From Lysinibacillus sp. JNUCC-52 (GTDB lineage Bacteria; Bacillota; Bacilli; Bacillales_A; Planococcaceae): a stretch of 64,000 nucleotides of DNA. The notes beneath the pieces are model-generated. The model worked only from the letters and a program-made list of their open reading frames with translations, did no database searches and was not told where the DNA came from. The DNA lies in NCBI RefSeq assembly GCF_015999545.1, contig NZ_CP065546.1, positions 2,409,501-2,473,500 on the forward strand, given 5' to 3'. The translations under genes and the position numbers were made by a program. This document shows positions 16,741 to 25,934 of the stretch, piece after piece; position 1 is the first letter of the stretch, and every line of letters starts with the position of its first letter.

Positions 16741-18786
16741 TTAAGCAGTCACACTTTTATTATGACCGTTATCGTTATTAGTTCCGTTACCACCATATTT
16801 GTGCTGTGTTAAAATTTGAATCGCCACAAGCACGATAAAAATACCAAGCCCCGCCCAATCTGAGAACTTTTCAGGATAGATAAGCAATAAGCCCGCTATA
16901 ATAGCAAACAAACGCTCAATCCAAAGTACTTTACGATACCAGAATCCTATTACGCCAGCACCGATTGCTACCATGCCCGTAACAGCTGTAAATACGACCC
17001 ATAAAATTTGCGGTATCGTTGTATCAATCATTAATAAAGCTGGGGAGAACACAATCATATATGGAATAATAAAGGCTGCAATTGCAAGCTTTGCAGAGTT
17101 AACACCAGTCTTAATTGGATCCCCACCTGAAATACCCGAAGCAGCAAATGCGGCGAGTGCTACTGGTGGTGTGATATCGGCTATAATACCAAAGTAGAAT
17201 ACAAAGAAGTGTGCCGATAATAAGACAACCACTGGCACTAATTCTTGTGGCGTATTTGGCGATAATAATGCCACAATGGCAGGTGCTGCTATCGTTGACG
17301 TAATAACGTAGTTTGCCGTTGTTGGCGCACCCATCCCTAAAATTAGTGATGCAATCATAACGAAAACAAGCGTTAAAATAATGCTTCCTCCAGCTAATGC
17401 TACTAAACTATTAGCTAAGCTTAAGCCTAGACCTGTTTTAACAACTACTCCAACAATAATACCCGCACAAGCCGTTGCAGCTACAACACCTAGTGCCGTA
17501 CGAGCGCCCTCTACTAACGCATCAACAATATCTTTTGGCTTTAAACGTGTATCTTTATTGAACATTGTAACAACAATTGAAATTACAATTCCATAAAGGG
17601 CTGCATGCATAACAGGTGTTCCAGTTAACATTAAAACAATAATAGCAATAATAGGTAGTAATAAATAAATTTTCTTGAATACTTCTTTCCGATTAGGCAT
17701 TTGATCATCACGTAAGCCTCTTAAGCCGACACGTTTTGCTTCAAAATGCGTCATAATCCAAATACCTGTAAAATAAAGCAATGCAGGAATTGCGGCTGCT
17801 TTTGCAATATCCCAATATGTAATTCCGCGTCCTATAAATTCTACCATTAGAAACGCCGCGGCACCCATAATCGGAGGCATTAACTGACCACCAGTAGATG
17901 CTGCTGCTTCAACTGCACCAGCAAATTCTTTACGGTAACCAAGCTTTTTCATCATCGGGATTGTGTATGAACCCGATGTTACAACGTTCGCCACAGAACT
18001 TCCTGAAATCATCCCTTGTAGAGCACTTGAAAAGACAGCTACCTTTGCTGGACCACCAATTAATTTTCCAGCGAAAGCTACGGCTAAATCGTTAAAATAC
18101 TGCCCAACCCCTGTTTTTACAAGGAATGCTCCAAATAATAAGAACACAAAAATAAATGTAGCAGATACACTAATCGGCGTTCCTAAAATTCCATCTGTCG
18201 TAAAATACATCAGGTTAACAATGCTTTCAAAATCTTGCCCTCTGTGCGCCATAAAGGCAGGGAAATAAGGACCAAAATAAGCATAAATTAAGAAACAAGT
18301 TGCGATAATCATAATCGGTAAGCCCACCGCACGACGAGCAGCCTCAAGCACGAGAACGACAGCAATTAAACCTACTAAAAAGTCCAACTGTGTAATAGTA
18401 CCATTACGATTAACAAGCTCCGTATAATTTAATGCCCAATATGAACCAACAACAACAGATAATAACGATAAAATATAATCAAACCATGCAATTTTATGCT
18501 TTGGCGCTTTTCTGCGAGCTGGGAATAATAAGAAAATAAGTGCTAACCCAAACCCTAAGTGGACAGTCCGTTGAATCGGTGCTGTAAATTGCCCGAAAAT
18601 CGCAGTATATAATTGAAACAATGAAAATGCTAATAATCCAAAGAAGATTACATGCTTCATGATTCCTGAAATCGTACGCACATTTGATTCAATATCGTAT
18701 TTTTCAAGTATCGCTTGTTGCTCTTCTGCCGATATTTGTTCAAATTCTTCTTTTACTTCGTTGTTGCGTTCCTTCAGTTTTGTCAT
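16741..18786 (-). CDS. TRAP transporter permease, fused small and large subunits (TAXI type)
   Basis: The 681-residue protein fuses the 4-helix DctQ-like and 12-helix DctM-like membrane components, the usual arrangement for TAXI-type TRAP transporters. Conserved segments include GVGQYFNDLAVAFAGKLIGG, SGSSVANVVTSGSYTIPMM (substrate/Na+ site loop) and GMGAPTTANYVI. It uses an ion gradient to import an organic solute delivered by the binding protein encoded upstream. Its ATG overlaps the DUF1850 stop codon as ATGA, so the two are translationally coupled. The C-terminal tail is Asn/Gly-rich. The substrate cannot be determined. Confidence 0.92.
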   Translation of the reverse strand: MTKLKERNNEVKEEFEQISAEEQQAILEKYDIESNVRTISGIMKHVIFFGLLAFSLFQLYTAIFGQFTAPIQRTVHLGFGLALIFLLFPARRKAPKHKIAWFDYILSLLSVVVGSYWALNYTELVNRNGTITQLDFLVGLIAVVLVLEAARRAVGLPIMIIATCFLIYAYFGPYFPAFMAHRGQDFESIVNLMYFTTDGILGTPISVSATFIFVFLLFGAFLVKTGVGQYFNDLAVAFAGKLIGGPAKVAVFSSALQGMISGSSVANVVTSGSYTIPMMKKLGYRKEFAGAVEAAASTGGQLMPPIMGAAAFLMVEFIGRGITYWDIAKAAAIPALLYFTGIWIMTHFEAKRVGLRGLRDDQMPNRKEVFKKIYLLLPIIAIIVLMLTGTPVMHAALYGIVISIVVTMFNKDTRLKPKDIVDALVEGARTALGVVAATACAGIIVGVVVKTGLGLSLANSLVALAGGSIILTLVFVMIASLILGMGAPTTANYVITSTIAAPAIVALLSPNTPQELVPVVVLLSAHFFVFYFGIIADITPPVALAAFAASGISGGDPIKTGVNSAKLAIAAFIIPYMIVFSPALLMIDTTIPQILWVVFTAVTGMVAIGAGVIGFWYRKVLWIERLFAIIAGLLLIYPEKFSDWAGLGIFIVLVAIQILTQHKYGGNGTNNDNGHNKSVTA

Positions 18787-19301
18787 TTCAACCTAACTCC
18801 TTTCCATCTTTCATAAAATGATAATCGCTTCACCTCAAATAAATAGGATTTACCCCTTTGTAAATCTTTTTTTAAATCATATTCATCATTCTTGTAAACA
18901 AATACAAGATCCAAATCTAAATCCCCAATAAAAATTGTAAAATTATCAATCACTTCGTTGTCAAATTGCAGAAAATATTTTCCATCTCGTTGTGTTAATG
19001 TTTGATTTTCTTCCGCGTAACCTGGCATACCAATCGCTAAGTCTTCATACTCCATTCCTAACATTTGAATACGCTTCTCTTCGACGCATTGATAATATTC
19101 AAGTACATCCGATTTATGGATTGAATGTGTGTACCTTATACGAAAAGCATCATCAGCAGCAAATGGTATATAATGCACTTTCGGATTGTCTATACGTGTT
19201 TCTGTAAATGCGAATACCTTTTGAAGAGGAAGAAAAATAATTATGCCAAAGCATATACAACATAAGGCTATAACAAAAACTATTCTTCTCTTTCGCATCA
19301 C
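18783..19301 (-). CDS. DUF1850 protein, partner of TAXI TRAP transporter
   Basis: A 172-residue protein with an N-terminal membrane anchor (residues about 8-28) and a small exported domain containing FRIRYTHSIHKSDVLEYYQ, the DUF1850 signature. DUF1850 genes are regularly found next to TAXI-type TRAP permeases, as here, but their role is not known. It lies between the solute-binding protein and the permease. A hairpin at 19354 separates it from the binding-protein gene and may reduce its expression relative to that gene. Confidence 0.8.
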   Translation of the reverse strand: MMRKRRIVFVIALCCICFGIIIFLPLQKVFAFTETRIDNPKVHYIPFAADDAFRIRYTHSIHKSDVLEYYQCVEEKRIQMLGMEYEDLAIGMPGYAEENQTLTQRDGKYFLQFDNEVIDNFTIFIGDLDLDLVFVYKNDEYDLKKDLQRGKSYLFEVKRLSFYERWKGVRLK

Positions 19302-19353
19302 ATCTGTTCCCCCACTTTAAAAACTATCCGCCTTTTTGTTTTATCTTAACGAA

Positions 19354-19395
19354 ACAAAAGGGACCCGAAGCTTTACGCGATCCGAGCCCCTTTGT
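19354..19395 (-). terminator. Hairpin between binding protein and DUF1850/permease
   Basis: ACAAAAGGGACCCG and CGAGCCCCTTTGT pair with mismatches around a GCTTTACG loop. Partial termination here would favour the binding protein over the membrane subunits, a common TRAP/ABC arrangement (inference). Confidence 0.55.
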
Positions 19396-19505
19396 CTGTT
19401 TAGGAAAATGCTTATTCTTTTGCTGGAATAGTCACATCACAAAGTCAAACTTTGAGTAAATAAAAGTATCCTCATTAGCTTGCAACTCTTGTAACCGATG
19501 TTTTT

Positions 19506-20510
19506 TTATTTTTGTTCATCAAAATACTTTTGCGCACCAGGATGAATATCAATACTAATACCATCTAAAGCTGTTTCGGCTTTAATAAATGCACCTTTTG
19601 CATGCGAAATCTTATCCGTGTTGTCATAAATTGCCTTCGTCATTTCATATACAACATCGTCTGAAAGATCCTTACTTACAGCTAACATCGCAAGTACAGA
19701 AACAGTCTCTGTATCACTTGCAATACCGTAAGTACCAGCTTTTACAGTATCTTTCGCATAGTATGGATATTTAGCAATAAGCTCATCTGCTTTACCAGCA
19801 TCTACACCAATAATATTTACTTTCGTTGTAGCATTTAAAGCCTCTACAGCTCCTGTTGGTGTACCAGCTGTAATAAACGCAGCATCAATTTGACCTGATT
19901 GCAGACCATCCGTAGATTCACCAAAATCAAGATTTTGCGCTTTAATGTCATCCATCGTTAAGCCATGGATTTCAAGTAACTGTTCTGCATTCGCATATGT
20001 CCCTGATCCTGGGGCACCTACAGATACTTTTTTCCCTTTTAAATCAGCATATGTTTTAATACCTGAAGCTTCTGTCGTCACTAATTGCACAGTCTCTGGG
20101 TAAAGTGCACCTAAAGCAGCAATCGAATCTATTTTTTTACCATCAAACATTAATTTTCCTTCAGTTGCGTAATAAGCGATATCCGTTTGAACAAACGCAA
20201 TCTCACCTTTACCCTCTTGCAAAGCAGTCATATTAGCTGCAGATGCTTGAGAAACTTCTGCTGTTGTTTTAATGCCTGTTTCTGTTGTAATTAAATCAGC
20301 AAATGTACCACCTAATGCATAATAAGTCCCTTGTGTTCCACCTGTTAATAAACTTAAAAATTTTGGTTTTTCGGAACTAGTTGCATCCCCATTCGCATTT
20401 CCCTTGTCTGAATCCTTAGAGCCTGTACTACTATCCGTTCCACATGCAGCTAAAATTAATAACGCAATGGCACTAAATAGGATTAATAGTCTAAATTGCT
20501 TTTTCTTCAT
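19506..20510 (-). CDS. TAXI-family TRAP transporter solute-binding lipoprotein
   Basis: The 334-residue product has a lipoprotein signal (basic MKKKQFR, hydrophobic core, lipobox LILAACG) and then an Asn/Ser/Asp-rich linker. The mature part has the TAXI domain features LTGGTQGTYYALGGTFADLI and LKGKKVSVGAPGSGTYANAEQ. It binds the solute outside the membrane and hands it to the permease. I use ATG 20510 because AAAGGGGGAAGG precedes it; a longer frame to 20561 would bury the signal peptide. It is the first gene of the operon. Confidence 0.92.
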   Translation of the reverse strand: MKKKQFRLLILFSAIALLILAACGTDSSTGSKDSDKGNANGDATSSEKPKFLSLLTGGTQGTYYALGGTFADLITTETGIKTTAEVSQASAANMTALQEGKGEIAFVQTDIAYYATEGKLMFDGKKIDSIAALGALYPETVQLVTTEASGIKTYADLKGKKVSVGAPGSGTYANAEQLLEIHGLTMDDIKAQNLDFGESTDGLQSGQIDAAFITAGTPTGAVEALNATTKVNIIGVDAGKADELIAKYPYYAKDTVKAGTYGIASDTETVSVLAMLAVSKDLSDDVVYEMTKAIYDNTDKISHAKGAFIKAETALDGISIDIHPGAQKYFDEQK

Positions 20511-20725
20511 ATTAACCTTCCCCCTTTGGATATAATATAAGAATCTATTTAAAATTATCAAATTTAGTATAATTATGTCAATCTATTTATAGTAAATTCA
20601 GATAATTATATTTATACCTTTTGTCCCAATTGATAAAATTATTAGATTCAAATAAACTCTCATTTACCCTTTATTTTTCTATATTAAACCATTAATTATA
20701 TTTTATCAGAAAATACAATTAATTT

Positions 20726-20741
20726 AAAATGTATACATTTT
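20726..20741. promoter_or_regulatory. Perfect palindrome AAAATGTATACATTTT
   Basis: A 16-bp perfect palindrome with a TGTATAC core, followed at once by TTGTATA, a partial second copy. TGTATACA-type sites are typical of GntR-family operators. It lies ~215 bp upstream of the TAXI binding-protein start. Function is inference. Confidence 0.5.
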
Positions 20742-20790
20742 GTATAAAAGGTACACCAAACTTCTATGAATAATCTCGTTACATCGAAAA

Positions 20791-20822
20791 GACTGTATCT
20801 ATTTTTTTCTATAGATACAGTC
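20791..20822 (-). terminator. Terminator of first superoxide dismutase gene
   Basis: GACTGTATCTAT and ATAGATACAGTC are perfect arms. The sequence and position resemble the terminator of the neighbouring paralogue at 21717. Confidence 0.75.
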
Positions 20823-20834
20823 TTAATATGTCCC

Positions 20835-21389
20835 TTATTGAATAACGCCACATGCAATTCTTGCACCAGAATTACCAGAAGGGTCCGTTTTATAGTCGTC
20901 TGCCGATTCATGAATAACTAACGCTGTACCCTCTCCATCAAGTAAGGAGTTTTCTACATTTTTTTGTAAAGAGACACCTTCAGCTACGAAATTCAAATCA
21001 ACAGTACCATCTTCTCCAATTTCTAAATTCGGTAAGTCTCCTAAGTGATAGCCCTTTGGATTTAAAGTACCGTGCTCTTTGTTGGTCGGATTAAAGTGAG
21101 GACCTGCCGATTCAAACGTTGGCGGTTCACACTTTCCTACAGAATGAATATGAATACCATGTGTGCCTGCGGGGACTCCACTTAAAGCTAATGTCACTTT
21201 GACCCCATTGTCTACTTCTTCAAAATAGGCATTTCCATAGCTTTCGTTATTTGAACTAATTACTTTTGCGGTTGCCGTTAAAGATGAATTTGTAGCGTTT
21301 ACAGCTACTTTATCCTCTTTTTTATCAAAGAAGCTGCACCCCCCGACAAATACGGACAATGAAATAATTAATATTGAAATTTTTTTCAT
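20835..21389 (-). CDS. Cu/Zn superoxide dismutase lipoprotein (copy 1)
   Basis: A 184-residue lipoprotein (signal ends at VGGC) with a SodC-type domain. All metal ligands are visible: HGIHIH (Cu), AGPHFNP (bridging His), KEHG and GYHLGD (Zn His and Asp), and VIHESADD (last Cu His); the disulfide cysteines are in GKCEPP and RIACGVI. It should therefore dismutate superoxide at the outer face of the membrane, unlike Bacillus subtilis YojM, reported to lack a Cu ligand. ATG 21389 follows GGAGGTAAT. A paralogue lies 367 bp upstream on the same strand. Confidence 0.9.
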   Translation of the reverse strand: MKKISILIISLSVFVGGCSFFDKKEDKVAVNATNSSLTATAKVISSNNESYGNAYFEEVDNGVKVTLALSGVPAGTHGIHIHSVGKCEPPTFESAGPHFNPTNKEHGTLNPKGYHLGDLPNLEIGEDGTVDLNFVAEGVSLQKNVENSLLDGEGTALVIHESADDYKTDPSGNSGARIACGVIQ

Positions 21390-21559
21390 GTTATTACCTC
21401 CTCTATTTCTGATGGTGCCCATCTCACCCATTACTTATGCAATATGTACCGCTAATTTCTATCCCTTATCAAAAGGTAATAAAATGAATTAAAATAAAAT
21501 ATTTACCATAATATAAAATAGTTATTTATTTGGAGCGGACTATTACATTCCATATAAAG

Positions 21560-21686
21560 TTGATTGGAAGGAGAACTTGCGACTCCTGCGGGAACGCACA
21601 GTTCGTAAGACCAAAAGAACGCGCGTTAGTGAGGGTTGTGACTTACGATGTGCCCATGGAATGCGCATGGTAGTAGCGGAAATCAA
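21560..21686. repeat. Degenerate copy of the long palindrome, inverted orientation
   Basis: Outer arms TTGATT and AATCAA enclose GCGACTCCTGCGGGAACGCA...GACTTACGATGTGCCC, the reverse complement of the repeat core, with several substitutions in the inner stem. It lies between the two superoxide dismutase genes. Confidence 0.8.
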
Positions 21687-21716
21687 TGGCAGGAGACATC
21701 TTTTTTAGTCCATATG

Positions 21717-21752
21717 AAAAAGGACTATACCTATAATAGATATAGTCCTTTA
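21717..21752 (-). terminator. Terminator of second superoxide dismutase gene
   Basis: AAAGGACTATA and TATAGTCCTTT arms around CCTATAATAGA, 5 bp from the stop codon. Confidence 0.75.
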
Positions 21753-21756
21753 CTAT

Positions 21757-22299
21757 TTATGATTGAATTACACCACAAGCAATTCTTCCGCCAGATTCAC
21801 CAGTAGGATCAGTCATATAGTCGTCCGTTGATTCATGTATAACAATCGCAGTGCCTTCTCCATCAAGTAATGAATACTCTGCATCTTTTTTTAAAGTGAC
21901 ACCTTCTGCCATAACAGTCATTTTTGCCGTACCATCCTCAGCTATCTCTAAATTCGGCAAGTCTCCAAGGTGGTGACCATTCGGATTATCCTTCCCATGC
22001 TCTTTAAAAGTTGGGTTAAAGTGGCCACCTGCTGTTCCGAAATCTGGTCCTTCACATTTTCCTGCTTCATGTATATGCATGCCATGTAATCCTTTTGCCT
22101 CTGCAGGAAATCCACTTAAGTTCAATGTCACCTTGACTCCATTATCCTGCTCTTCAAAAAAGGCATCTCCATAGCTTTCATTATTAGAACCTATTACTTT
22201 TGCAGTTGCCGTTAAAGGGGCGTCAGCTTCCTTTTTATTACTGGCACAGCCTACTAAAAAGACACCTAAAGAAATAATCAATAAAGTTGTCAGTTTCAT
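21757..22299 (-). CDS. Cu/Zn superoxide dismutase lipoprotein (copy 2)
   Basis: The 180-residue paralogue of the neighbouring gene. The lipobox is FLVGC. The metal ligands are again complete: HGMHIH, GGHFNP, KEHG, HHLGD and VIHESTDD, with disulfide cysteines in GKCEGP and RIACGVI. The two mature proteins share long identical blocks, so this is a tandem duplication, but each gene has its own ribosome site and terminator. ATG 22299 follows AGGAGGTAAT. Retaining both suggests different expression or dosage (inference). Confidence 0.92.
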   Translation of the reverse strand: MKLTTLLIISLGVFLVGCASNKKEADAPLTATAKVIGSNNESYGDAFFEEQDNGVKVTLNLSGFPAEAKGLHGMHIHEAGKCEGPDFGTAGGHFNPTFKEHGKDNPNGHHLGDLPNLEIAEDGTAKMTVMAEGVTLKKDAEYSLLDGEGTAIVIHESTDDYMTDPTGESGGRIACGVIQS

Positions 22300-22381
22300 T
22301 AAATTACCTCCTTTTTTTTATAGTTTATCACCTGTTTAAACACTTTCGCAACTCATAACTAGGCATTTATCCTCATAGTAA

Positions 22382-22427
22382 AAAATAGGGATTTCTCAGA
22401 AAACATACTGAGAAATCCCTATTTTTT
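22382..22427. terminator. Terminator after the LysM-3D gene
   Basis: AAATAGGGATTTCTCAG and CTGAGAAATCCCTATTT are perfect arms with T runs on both strands, immediately beyond the stop codon at 22428. Confidence 0.85.
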
Positions 22428-23216
22428 TTAATTCAAAATTTTCACTGTAACTGTACGCACACCCCAATTACGGGCTTGTCCATCTGATGGAATGAAAACA
22501 TCAATTTTATTTCCTTTAATCGCACCACCAGTATCTGCAGCTACCGCTTCGCCATAGCCTTCAACCCAAACTTTAGTACCGAGCGGAATAACCCGTGGGT
22601 CAACAGCAATGACTTTTAAATTTGGATTTGAGCGTATATCTGTCCCGTTTGCTGTAATACCTGAACAACCTTCACAGTAAGCAGTATAAGCTGTAGCGCG
22701 CATTGTATATGTTTGACCATCTTGGCTAGGTGGTGCACTCGTGACTGTTGTTACGGGTTTTGTTGTAGTTTTTTTCACGGTACTTGGAGTACTTGGAGTA
22801 CTCGCTACACTTTTTTCAGTTTTAGGTTTTGCTGCAGCTTCTTTCACAGCTAATGTTTCACCAACTAAAATTAAATCAGAAGAGAGGTTATTCCATTCCT
22901 GTAAATCCTCTACTTTCACGTTATAGACTTTTGCAAGGCTGAATAATGTATCGCCTGCCTCAATAAGATGGGTATTGTCGTTCGTCCCCTCTTTTAGAAT
23001 CCTTTCAATACTTAAGGTTTGTTCTGGGTCAACCCATATGGAATCAATTTCATCTAACTCCTTCAAATCAGCTAAACTCAAATTAAAAATATTGGGTAAA
23101 CCCCATAGTGTATCACCAATCTGACCAGTATATGCTGCCTCAGCAGAAGTGGTACCCCCGAACATCCCCATGCCAAGGGTCAATGCTACAGCTAATGCTA
23201 TCGCTTTTTTCTTCAT
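22428..23216 (-). CDS. LysM and 3D-domain cell-wall protein (YocH-like)
   Basis: The 262-residue protein has a Sec signal peptide (MKKKAIALAVALTLGMG...AEA), one degenerate LysM-like repeat (residues about 30-70), one clear LysM (YLIEAGDTLFSLAKVYNVK-like segment, about 80-125), a Pro/Ser/Thr linker, and a C-terminal 3D domain with the Asp residues in VDPRVIPLGTKV and AADTGGAIKGNKIDVF. Such proteins are peptidoglycan hydrolases or Rpf/YocH-like murein cleavers bound to the wall by LysM. The start at 23216 has GGAGGT 10 nt upstream. Confidence 0.85.
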   Translation of the reverse strand: MKKKAIALAVALTLGMGMFGGTTSAEAAYTGQIGDTLWGLPNIFNLSLADLKELDEIDSIWVDPEQTLSIERILKEGTNDNTHLIEAGDTLFSLAKVYNVKVEDLQEWNNLSSDLILVGETLAVKEAAAKPKTEKSVASTPSTPSTVKKTTTKPVTTVTSAPPSQDGQTYTMRATAYTAYCEGCSGITANGTDIRSNPNLKVIAVDPRVIPLGTKVWVEGYGEAVAADTGGAIKGNKIDVFIPSDGQARNWGVRTVTVKILN

Positions 23217-23733
23217 AAAAAGTAATACCTCCAGTTGTTTTATTTTTCGGCATTCTGTTGCTAGCACACTAGAGAATTAAGCTCTTAAATATGCACGCAA
23301 TATTGTAGAATGCAACTAAATATCACAGGACCTCGGACCTGATATTACAAATTATTACTATTTAAACAAGAATTTATACAATTCCATTCATTTTTTTAGC
23401 AAATCACACAATTAATTGGAAAATAAAGTGTAAATCACTACTAACTATTTGCATATTTTATATAATGGAAATACCGCTTATATTACCGATAATATAGTAA
23501 CGGGGGTATCTAATAGATTCAATTTCAAAATGTGGAACTTGCTTATGGGGGTTACTACTAAACGTAAATATGAAGTTGATTGCTAATTAATTATGTCGCT
23601 ATACATACTTATAGTTTTCAATATCCCTTTTATTGTAAAATAAATCTTAATTATACTAATAATAACAATTTTAGTATTATTCACTGTACAACATAGTGAA
23701 GTTGTAAACTAATCTGAAAGTTGGTGTCCTACT
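23217..23733. other. Divergent intergenic region, 517 bp, with inverted repeats
   Basis: No gene is visible. It contains an imperfect hairpin at 23321-23348 (CAGG..CCTG core flanked by ATATC/GATAT) in the wall-protein leader, a 63-bp structure at 23495-23557 closed by TAGTAAC/GTTACTA with two GGGGGT strings inside, and TTCACT/AGTGAA just before the response regulator start. I matched none to a known riboswitch. Confidence 0.5.
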
Positions 23734-24861
23734 GTGATTCGGGTAATAATAGCAGACGATGAGCCGTTAGCTCTGTTAAACATGGAAAAAAAATTAGAAG
23801 AATTTAATTCAGTAGAGGTGGTTAAAGCATATTCAACGATTAACGATTTGCTGGATGAGGCACCGACATTAGATTTCCATGTGGCCTTTTTAGATGTGGA
23901 AATGCCTGGTATGAACGGCTTGGAGGTTGCTCAATTATTAAAAAAGTGGAAAAAGAATGTTCTTATTGTTTTTGTTACTGCGTATCGAGATTATGCTGTT
24001 CAAGCTTTTGAAATTAATACTCTCGACTATTTATTAAAGCCCATTTCTAAATCCCGCCTTGAAACAACGATTAATAGAATACATGAATTTTTCCAATTAG
24101 AAATACCAATTACTAAACAAGTACAACAGTTTGAGCCCTCCCTAAGCATCCATTGCCTAGGTGGTTTTACCGTCTTTCATAATAAGAACATCGTACATTG
24201 GCGAACTGTTAAAACAAAAGAGTTGTTTGCCTTTCTTTTATCTAATCTCAATAGTCATATACCTCGAGATACGATCATCGATGCCTTATGGGCTGAAACT
24301 GAATACAAAAAAGCAAGGGTACAATTGCATACTACGATTTCATATTTACGAACAACGTTATCATCTTTAGGCTATTTCAACGTGTTGCAATATGCAAACG
24401 GGTGTTATATTTTGCAATTAGAAAATTTCCATAGTGATGTTATGGAATTGGAGCAACTGTTAAAAGACAAAGAAACGTTTGGCAAGCTCGATGTAGAAAA
24501 ATCCGAATTATTTATTCAAAATTATCATGGAGAATACATGGCCACACTAGATTACTCTTGGATTCATAGTAAAGCAAATTTTATTCATAACCAACTAACA
24601 CTTTTACTAAGTTATTTAGTCGAGCATTATACATCAAAACATAATGCAAAAAAAAGAGAGCAAACTTTACTCTTGATGATCGAATATAATCCTTATTCTG
24701 ACAATACTATGCAGCAACTTATTCAGCACTATATCGAAGAGGATAATCGTGCTAATGCAGTGAGAGTATACAACACCTTTAAGAAAAATCTGTATACAGA
24801 CCTTGGCATTCTACCTAATCAAGAGACAATATCGTTATATGCTTCTATAGCACAAGAATAA
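23734..24861 (+). CDS. Response regulator with receiver, winged-helix and BTAD (SARP-like) domains
   Basis: This 375-residue regulator starts with a receiver domain (acidic pair at residues 8-9, phospho-acceptor Asp54 in FLDVEMPG, Lys102 in LLKPIS). Residues ~130-235 form an OmpR-like winged helix (HWRTVKTKELFAFLL) and ~240-375 a helical bacterial transcriptional activation domain ending in YTDLGILPNQETISLY. This is the SARP-like arrangement seen in some Bacillaceae two-component systems. The start is GTG 23734 (weak GAAAG site). The nearby hybrid kinase at 26221 is its likely partner, though a diguanylate cyclase gene lies between them. Confidence 0.82.
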   Translation: MIRVIIADDEPLALLNMEKKLEEFNSVEVVKAYSTINDLLDEAPTLDFHVAFLDVEMPGMNGLEVAQLLKKWKKNVLIVFVTAYRDYAVQAFEINTLDYLLKPISKSRLETTINRIHEFFQLEIPITKQVQQFEPSLSIHCLGGFTVFHNKNIVHWRTVKTKELFAFLLSNLNSHIPRDTIIDALWAETEYKKARVQLHTTISYLRTTLSSLGYFNVLQYANGCYILQLENFHSDVMELEQLLKDKETFGKLDVEKSELFIQNYHGEYMATLDYSWIHSKANFIHNQLTLLLSYLVEHYTSKHNAKKREQTLLLMIEYNPYSDNTMQQLIQHYIEEDNRANAVRVYNTFKKNLYTDLGILPNQETISLYASIAQE

Positions 24862-24865
24862 AAAT

Positions 24866-24914
24866 AATGTAGCTGCCTCCAAACCATCGTTTTTCAGAGA
24901 CAGCTACATTTTTT
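24866..24914. terminator. Bidirectional terminator
   Basis: AATGTAGCTG and CAGCTACATT arms with inner CCTC/GAGA, T run on the right. It separates the response regulator and the convergent diguanylate cyclase gene. Confidence 0.8.
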
Positions 24915-24917
24915 AGT

Positions 24918-25934
24918 TCAATGGTTAATAGCAATCGATAAATCCTCCACTATACGTATACAATTTCTCCCTGATTGTTTTGCTTCATATAATGCTTGAT
25001 CAGCAATAGCAATTAACTGATTTGGGCTACTAAAAGTGGAAGTAAAAACTGTTACTCCTGCTGATAAAGTAACTGGGCGTCCACTAGGATTATCTGCTGA
25101 TGCTTGTTTAATCCTTAAGTCTTCAGCTAAAGTGACAGCATCTTCGATTGCGGTATGCGGTAAAATAACCATAAACTCCTCGCCTCCATATCGAAAACAA
25201 GTCCCCTGCTCATGGACACTTTCTTTCATTTTATGTGCAAATGCTTTTAAAACTTCATCGCCCACTGTATGACCGTATGTATCGTTCACATTTTTAAAAT
25301 CATCTAAATCAATTAATATGATGGCATGCGGCACTTTTTCTGTAATTAATTTATTTAATACATGATCCATACTTCGACGATTTGGAATACCTGTTAATGA
25401 ATCTAATTTCAACTGGTCAGTCAATTCGTCAATTGTATTTTGTGAGTCTGCTAGCGATTTTAACATAGTATTTTTCAAGTTACTCGCCTCTACATACCAG
25501 TCATTTATGGATTGTAAAGAGCTGATTTTATTACCTTTGCGTCCACTTTCAGAAATTTCCTGTAGAGGGTGGGTAATTTTCATAGTTAGCCACAACACCA
25601 ATGTGAAAACGATTGCAAACATTATTAATAAAGGCAAAAACACTTTTTTAAAGAACACACTTAAAGAGAAAACGTTTTCCATTTGCACCTGATTGTCGGC
25701 TTGTTTAACCTTTTCCTTTGCAAAAGTTTCTGTTTCAGCATTTTCTTGTACATAATTTACATCTATATCCGAAACTTCTGTTATATACTCTTCCTGCACG
25801 ACAGATTTAGATTGTACAAGCATTTCGTTAAAACTTTGATAACTAATCCAAATACTAATACTAGATGTAACGAGTACAATAATAATCATCATACTAATAA
25901 TGACAAACGATAATTTTAACTTAAGTTTCTCCAC
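24918..25934 (-). CDS. Membrane diguanylate cyclase (GGDEF)
   Basis: A 338-residue protein with two membrane segments (about 10-30 and 95-118) that bracket a ~60-residue exported acidic sensor loop, a short coiled linker, and a GGDEF domain from ~175. The active site is RYGGEEF and the substrate region DSLTGIPNRRSMD is intact, so it should make c-di-GMP from GTP. No RxxD product-inhibition site is visible five residues before GGEEF (the region reads VHEQGTCF). It lies convergently between the regulator and kinase genes, which suggests one signalling locus. The start ATG 25934 has only a weak site. Confidence 0.9.
   Translation of the reverse strand: MEKLKLKLSFVIISMMIIIVLVTSSISIWISYQSFNEMLVQSKSVVQEEYITEVSDIDVNYVQENAETETFAKEKVKQADNQVQMENVFSLSVFFKKVFLPLLIMFAIVFTLVLWLTMKITHPLQEISESGRKGNKISSLQSINDWYVEASNLKNTMLKSLADSQNTIDELTDQLKLDSLTGIPNRRSMDHVLNKLITEKVPHAIILIDLDDFKNVNDTYGHTVGDEVLKAFAHKMKESVHEQGTCFRYGGEEFMVILPHTAIEDAVTLAEDLRIKQASADNPSGRPVTLSAGVTVFTSTFSSPNQLIAIADQALYEAKQSGRNCIRIVEDLSIAINH

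Larger units (their letters stand above)
20562..20834. other. AT-rich intergenic region with operator-like palindrome
   Basis: This spacer between the TAXI operon and the sodC-like gene contains no gene that I can support. It holds a perfect 16-bp palindrome at 20726-20741 and the terminator of the superoxide dismutase gene at 20791-20822. Confidence 0.6.

Noticed and set aside
23217-23440. WalR site or c-di-AMP riboswitch before the LysM-3D gene
   Set aside because: TGTATA-N6-TGTTTA has the wrong spacing and sequence for the WalR direct repeat, and the conserved ydaO-type core sequences are absent.
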